Below the pieces are notes generated by a model. It was not told where the DNA came from. It was given only the letters and a program-made list of their open reading frames with translations, and made no database searches. This document shows, one piece after another, positions 58,401 through 64,000 of a stretch of DNA of 64,000 bases. The DNA is from Karstenula rhodostoma CBS 690.94 (taxonomy: Eukaryota; Ascomycota; Dothideomycetes; Pleosporales; Didymosphaeriaceae). The stretch spans positions 1,372,437-1,436,436 of the forward strand of contig MU001504.1 in the NCBI GenBank assembly GCA_010093485.1, in the 5' to 3' direction. Each line of letters opens with the position of its first letter. The stretch's first letter is position 1. The translations under genes and the position numbers were made by a program.

Positions 58401-61252
58401 TCTCGACCTCCTTGGTCTCGGGGGTGGTCTCGGCCTCCTCGGGCTCGGGGGTGGTTTCGGCCTCCTCGGGCTCGGGGGCTTCGCGTTGCTGAGGAAGAGC
58501 GCGAACCTTGCCGATGACGTTGCCATCCTTGTCAAGAACCTCGCCCTTGNNNNNNNNNNNNNNNNNNNNNNNNNNNNNNNNNNNNNNNNNNNNNNNNNNN
58601 NNNNNNNNNNNNNNNNNNNNNNNNNNNNNNNNNNNNNNNNNNNNNNNNNNNNNNNNNNNNNNNNNNNNNNNNNNNNNNNNNNNNNNNNNNNNNNNNNNNN
58701 NNNNNNNNNNNNNNNNNNNCCTCGGGCTCGGGGGCTTCGCGTTGCTGAGGAAGAGCGCGAACCTTGCCGATGACGTTGCCATCCTTGTCAAGAACCTCGC
58801 CCTTGATGTTGATCGTCTTGCCGGCGCAGTCCTTGGGGTCACCTTCCTCTAGCTCACCAATCGGCTCGCCCTCCTCATCGAGGACTTGACCCTTCTTGTT
58901 GACCTTGAATCCCTCAAGCTCGTGGATCTCGGGGACGACCTCGATGAGCTCGGGCTCCTTCTCAGCCTCCTCACCATCTTCCTTCTCGGCCTCCTCATCG
59001 ACCTCCTCACCGGCCTCCTCACCAGCTTCCTCATCACCCTCGTCGACGTCTTCGCCGAGGCGTTCCTTGAGTGCCTTCAGAGCTTCGAAGGCAGCCTCAC
59101 CAGGAACAACGTCGACCTTTCCGATAACATTACCATCCTTGTCCAAGACTTCGCCCTTGTCGTTGATGGTCTTACCAGCGGCATCCTGGATGTCGCCGTC
59201 CTTCAGCTCGCCAATCTCCTCACCTTCTGCATCGAGGACCTTGCCCTTCTTGTTGACCTTGAGGCCTTCAAGGATGCGAACGTCAAGAGCACCGGCGGCA
59301 GACTCCTTGAGCTTGTCGGCAGCACCGTCGGCGAGTTCGACCTTGCCAAGAACGTTGCCGTCGGCGTCGACGACCTCGCCCTTGTCGTTGACAGTGAGGC
59401 CCTTGGCGTCGGTGACAGAGCCTTCTACGAGGTGGGCGACAACTTCGCCACTGTCGTCAACGACGTCGCCCTGGGAGTTGACTTCCATGCCCTCGATAGC
59501 ATCGACACCGGGGAGCTCATCCTCGACGTCGGCAGCGGCCTCCTCTGCGGTGTCCTTGACATCATCCGTGGGGGCAGTGGACTGGTCGGCAACGCCCTCA
59601 GCGGCACCTTCAGCGGCACCCTTAGCGGCGCCCTCAGCAGCGTCCTCGACGTTCTCCTGGTCCTCGTCCTCGGCTTCCTCATCTTGGTCGACGAGGTCGG
59701 CGGCGTCGGGGTGGAGCTCGGCACGGGCAAGCAGGTTGCCTTCGTCGTCATGAATCTCGCCATTCTCATCGAACTCGCGGCCTTGGATCTCGGATGGGTC
59801 GCCCTCGACAACGTGGCCAACAAAGTCACCGTCGTCGCTGAGGATTTGGCCAGACTTGTCTGAGGTGAGGCCCTTGAGGATGCTGAGAGGGGGCAGCTTC
59901 TTCTCGCCCTCATCCGCATCCGCACCCTGCTTGAGTTGGTCTTGTGCAACGTCGGGTAGAAGCTCGCAGCGACCGACAAGGTCACCATCGTCGTCGAGGA
60001 TCTCGCCGTCATCGCCAATGGCGTAACCAGCAAGGTCTTCAGCATCACCCTCAACAAGGCGGCCAAGAGGCTTGCCATCCTTGTCGTGGATGAGACCTTC
60101 GTCATCGACTTCCAAGCCCTTGAGGACGCTCAGATCGGGGGTCGCTTGGTCAGCGGTGTCCTCGGCAGAGTCCTTCGCATCGTCAGCGGTGCTTTCGGTG
60201 GTGTCCTTCGCGTCGCCGGCGGTGCTTTCGGTAGTGTCCTTTGCATCGTCGGCGGTGTCTTCAGCGGTGTCTTTCGCATCGTCGGCAGTGTCTTCAACGG
60301 ATGCTTTTGCTTGCTCGGCGGTGTCCTCTGCGCCCTCGGCAGCATCGCCAGCGGCGTCCTGGGCATCTTCGGCAGCATCGCTGGCGGCGTCTTGGGCATC
60401 TTCGCCTGCATCCTCTGCAGCGCCTTTGGGGTCTTCGGTGGCCTTGCCAGCCAAACCCTGGGCTCGTCCGGCGAGACCACGAGCGCCGCTGAGTGCGCCC
60501 TCGCCAGCCGACTTGCCGCTGTCGGCGGCCTTGCTGGCGGTGTCTGTGGCGTCGTCTTCGTCATCCTGAGTATCGGCCTCCTCCTCACCGGCCTTTTGGG
60601 TTGCATCATCATCGTAGTCGTCGCCGGTCTCCTCGGCTGCCTCTTCAGCATCGTCCACGGTGTCTTGGGCCTTGTCTTGGGCCTGGTCCTTTGTATCAGC
60701 GGCCTTGTCCTGGGCCTGGTCCTTCACATCAGCGGCCTTGCCCTTGGCGTCATCGGCAGCCTCCTCAGCATCGTCAATTGGCTTCGGCTCGGCCTGCTCC
60801 AGGTCGTCTCCGGCCTGGGAGACCTTGCCCTGTGCGTCGTCGGCAGCTTCTTCAGCTTCCTCTGCTGGGTCCTCTGCCAGGTCCTCTGCCAGGTCCTTGT
60901 TGTCTGCGACGTTTTCGGGAGCATCCTCTGCTGTGTTGCGCAGAGTGGCTTCTGACTGAGAGGGGCGAAGCTCCTGCTCCTCTGACTTCTTGCCTAGCTT
61001 GGGGGCGCCCGACTGGGGCTTCCTTCCGAGCTTGGTAGGAGTGCGGGGGGTTTCACTCTTTCCTGCGGCGGGAGAAGGCATGGTGTCGTCGTCTAATTCT
61101 TCAAGGGGTGATCGTGTAGTTCGTAAAGTTCGTTGCGAAGCAGCAGATGCGTTACTAGAAATGGATCGCGAGCGGTGGGAACGGGGGGAGTTCCGGTTGG
61201 GGGTGGGGGGGAAGGAGTAGTATGTGTAGGAGTTGGATGAAGTATGGGGCAT
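55413..61252 (-). CDS. LEA-like DUF3659 repeat protein (interrupted by gap)
   Basis: Model on the minus strand: 58720-61252, assembly gap, 56053-58549, intron 56001-56052, 55413-56000; over 1850 aa. It starts MPHTSSNSYTYYSFPPTP, then a basic Ser-rich part. An Ala/Asp/Lys LEA-like zone near residues 100-370 has imperfect 11-residue units (DDAKDTAEDTA). About fifteen or more DUF3659 repeats follow, each with a VNKKGKVLDAEGEEIGEL half and a VDEDGDILDKKGNVVGKAE half, separated by acidic linkers. The last exon encodes a hydrophobic Gly/Leu segment (LTEPLFQIIAAVGLLLTGVL) and a Lys/Gly-rich end. The function is not known; the C-terminus suggests membrane association. Fungal proteins of this kind are large, acidic and probably extended. 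The reading frame differs on the two sides of the gap as spaced here. Confidence 0.85.
58550..58719. other. Assembly gap (170 N) in the repeat gene
   Basis: Positions 58550-58719 are N. The roughly 86 bases on each side (58464-58549 and 58720-58805) appear identical, so the gap falls inside a tandem repeat of the DUF3659 gene. 170 is not a multiple of three and the coding frame does not carry through, so the true length must differ or the flanks are a duplicated contig end. Confidence 0.97.
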
Positions 61253-63150
61253 ATATCAAATGACGGGTCACGTCTGAGAGGAAAGCAGAAGCCGGGCATG
61301 GGTTGGGTGGAATATATGGGAGCAGCAGTGCTGGGACGAGTGGTTCTGTGGCATGACGTAGGTATGAAGCTCCTGGTGGGAGCTGGCGTGGAGGAACGGT
61401 GGCAGGGGTAGCTCACGCCGCAAGAGGCGAAGAATGGAGCTTGAGAACCTGTTTTGCGTACCGTGGGGAGCACCGTGTGCGACGAAGCTTGCTGTAGGAG
61501 CAGAGCCGTTGCGTCATGCACCGACCTGGAGCGGGGCGTTCGCTCCAGCGGGGGCGATTCGAGCCAGTTGATGGGACACGAGCGGGAAGGCGCGTCTCTC
61601 GAGCTGTGGCTGGACTGGGGGGCGGGACCGAATCGACGATTGCATACCGCGGGCACTGCCAAGGCAACCGTTCGACGCCGGCTGCAGTTGCGATGCTTCT
61701 CGTACACAGACGCGTAGGTGATGCAACCCCCCCAAGACGAAGCCTCTGGACTCTGGACTCTGGACTCTGGTTTCTCGTCTCTGGTCTCTCATCTCTCTCC
61801 CTTCCCACCCGCACCTTGTCGTCCCAGAGCCCGCTCGCAGGCCGCACGGCTCCCAGTCACGATTCCCAGCTCGATGCGCGCATCCCCGCTACGCTGCGTC
61901 CGTCCCGGTCTTTGCTGCCGGGCCAGTCGAGGCCCCGATCGACAGCGCAGTGGCTGATGTCGCCGCTCATCACGAGCCGCATCCCTGGGCCTGCATCCCC
62001 GGCGTCTGCTATAACGTGATATCACAGGCTGTGCTGCCGCGCTGTTACTTGAAAATCCGGACTCGCAGAGGCATGACATCAAGGCGCGGGACGTTGCTGG
62101 GTTAGCGCTGTTCCACCACCCCTGCTAGCCCGGCGCCACAGGAAGCAGCGTCGATCGTCCACCTCGCCTTCGTCGTCCGACATCATGGCAGACGGGAAAA
62201 CAATGAGCATCGAGTTTCGCCTGCGCTACTGTATGCGGATCTACTCCTCGACCCTGCGTGTGGCAGTGGGCCGCTGGCCGCTTAAGCGGAGGCTTCTGTC
62301 CATCTTCTGGCATTAGCGCACGCGGATAGCGGCTCGCTTTCGCCTTCAATCCTGTTCCTGATGCCCCAGCCTGCGACGCGGGAATTTTCTGAGGTCACTG
62401 CCTCCGGATTGGTGCAGGCCATCATCGTAATCGAACAATCGCGATGGGGCTGATGCAGGTACATGTCGCCTCGAGAAGCCCCAATCATGCCAACCGGAAG
62501 GTCGAGCCGTGCACGACTAATTCGCTTGACAACAGCAAACACATTGTGCGCGACTAGAGCAACATAAGGTTTTAGAGTGGCCCTGAGTCCTAAGTATATG
62601 ATTGGCCAGCTAGTTAGAGTATGTAGAAATCTGCACTGCTTCTCAAGTACAGCTGGTATATGAAAGTATCTGTCATAATCATTATACACCAAGTTAACCA
62701 CCATGCGAAGAAATATATCTATCTAATTCAAAGAAATGTACAAGAGAAAGGACATCGAATATAAGAAAACGTGATTAAACTAAAGAAAATAATGCATAGG
62801 ATGTGATTATAGCTATGTAGCAGTTAAGAGTAACGAGGGTAGGCTGGTTGGTGCGGGAGCTAGCTCCGGGCGAATTGTGTATCCGCAACTGTCGGAATCT
62901 CGGAAGTCCCTGGAAGTACCTCTGTGTCGGTACCAGCCTGTGATGGAGCCGACGTCACCGTTTGACAAGATGAACAGTGCAACATTATACACACTAGAGC
63001 AATGGCCAATTGCGGGATATCAATGCAGAAGCACCACCGGCGCCCGAATGCAGGTACAGAGCCAAACACCAGTAATGCTGCACAAATCAACCGGGGCGCC
63101 TGGCTGATGCCGAGCTGCTTCAACGTCTTCAACGTCTCGTACAACCCCCG
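61253..63150. other. Intergenic, 5' region of the DUF3659 gene
   Basis: About 1.9 kb with only short overlapping frames and no recognised protein. CTCTGGACTCTGGACTCTGG repeats lie at 61,745-61,770. From about 62,560 to 62,830 the DNA is AT-rich. It should include the promoter of the large repeat gene and the 3' UTR of the IQ-protein gene. Confidence 0.5.
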
Positions 63151-64000
63151 TCAAGTACCAACAAGCGACTCGCGCTGCCCAGAGGGCGGGATGCCACTCT
63201 CCACGTCTTGTCCGGACTGGCTCAGTGTCTTCTTGTGCTTCTTGTCTTTCGCATCATCACTCGAGCCAGCGGAGCCGTGACGTAGTTTGTGCCATATCTT
63301 GCGTCTCCAGCTCTTCTCTCGCTTCTCCGCCTCTTGCTTATCATTGTGCGCGGCCATGAGTTGTCGCTCCTTTTCGGCGCTTTTGCTCTTGTCCTTCGAC
63401 TCTTCCATCTTCTTCTCGTACTCTTCTGGATGTCTGCATGTCATTGTCAGCATGCGATGAAACCAGCAGTCAACGTCACTTACACTACTCTGATCTCGGC
63501 GTTATGGGTGTGCTCGACACCATGCTTGACCTTCCTGCGTGTCTTCACGTACATCTCAAGGCCGACCAGGACTGCGTACGACCGCGATATCGAGACGCGA
63601 GACATGTCCACGCCATCGTCTTTCAGAGAATGTACAAAGGCCCGGAAGTTCTTCGTTGGAGGCCGGTAATGGCCCGATAACGGCGACAGTCGACGCAGCT
63701 GGCCGTCCTTGATCTTGATCAGACCCGCCGCAGATATGCGGGCACCATGGAGAAATGAGCTGTGCTGGAAAGCGCCCGATTGTTTGATGCCCACGTACAG
63801 ACGGAACTGGGTGTCGGCCACGAATATCCACGAGTTTGGCTTCACGGAGCCTCTCAACAAGTGATTCAATACGGTCGCCGCAGACACATACTTGATCTTG
63901 GCCAGCCCCTTGGATTGCTTCAAGTCGTGGTTCACGTAATGCTCGCCTTCAACGCCGCTGTGTTCTGCAGAAGACTCGGAGCTTGACGAGTCGATGGAGC
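63151..64000 (-). CDS. IQ calmodulin-binding family protein, 3' part
   Basis: This gene enters from the right edge on the minus strand; its 5' end is outside the window. Exons here are 63484 to beyond 64000 and 63151-63433, joined across a 50-nt intron (GTAAGT donor). The visible part has KIKYVSAATVLNHLLRGSVK, NSWIFVADTQFRLYVGIKQS, GAFQHSSFLHGARISAAGLI and SPLSGHYRPPTKNFRAFVHS. Then comes VSISRSYAVLVGLEMYVKTR. This conserved block is that of fungal proteins related to plant IQM proteins, whose N-terminal IQ motif binds calmodulin. The C-terminus is a charged coiled-coil-like tail (SKSAEKERQLMAAHNDKQEA). Catalytic activity is not established. The IQ motif itself would lie outside the window. 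Confidence 0.88.

Noticed and set aside
58886..60955. Long plus-strand ORFs, Val/Leu/Gly-rich
   Set aside because: They mirror the Asp/Glu/Ala-rich repeat gene on the other strand and have no independent support.

Overview
This window is nuclear DNA of a filamentous ascomycete (Pezizomycotina). Genes carry short introns, mostly 45-75 nt, with GTAAGT/GTGAGT-type donors and CTAAC/CTGAC-like branch sites. Several families are typical of moulds: DUF6536, DUF3659/LEA-like repeats, a HapB-type CCAAT factor and a Pmt4 mannosyltransferase. A dispersed single 5S rRNA gene fits too. Dothideomycetes (perhaps Pleosporales) is my best guess for the class, not proven. All splice models were made by eye from frame continuity and splice-site consensus.

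Layout. (1) 0-10.5 kb is an accessory, decayed region: an AT-rich edge, a 10-bp minisatellite, a 5S-like relic, an intact DUF6536 membrane-protein gene, a diverged but foldable 5S rRNA gene, a cytochrome P450 C-terminal relic and an orphan 281-codon ORF. (2) 10.5-17.6 kb is dense housekeeping DNA: monothiol glutaredoxin Grx3/4 (-), ribosome biogenesis factor Rpf2 (+), the CIA/Fe-S targeting factor Mms19 (-) and NAD-dependent methylenetetrahydrofolate dehydrogenase Mtd1 (+), in two divergent pairs. (3) 17.6-21.9 kb is gene-poor and holds one small hypothetical gene. (4) 21.9-37.7 kb is again housekeeping: AMP deaminase (+), Pmt4 (-), a Yea4-type UDP-sugar transporter (-), the PP2A B/Cdc55 subunit (-), ribosomal protein L3 (+) and succinate dehydrogenase flavoprotein (+). 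(5) 39.3-46.6 kb looks accessory: a secreted GMC oxidoreductase, a sterol-glucosyltransferase-like pseudogene, a GST-like gene with an in-frame stop inside a possible new intron, and an ankyrin protein. (6) 47.7-48.8 kb encodes HapB/NF-YA, followed by about 5.5 kb of GC-rich DNA without a recognisable gene. (7) 54.3-64 kb holds a possible 78-aa membrane protein, a very large acidic repeat protein (LEA-like segment plus many DUF3659 repeats) interrupted by a 170-N assembly gap, and the 3' part of an IQ-motif protein running off the right edge.

How genes relate. The Fe-S/iron theme recurs: Grx3/4, Mms19, the CCAAT-complex subunit HapB (partner of the iron regulator HapX in moulds) and SDH1 lie within about 38 kb. 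This is probably coincidental synteny. Pmt4 and Yea4 both serve secretory-pathway glycosylation and sit next to each other on the same strand. I found no clear new multi-gene system. The most interesting items are the diverged 5S gene with compensatory stem changes, the apparent intronization in the GST-like gene, and the DUF3659 repeat gene with its repeat-flanked gap.
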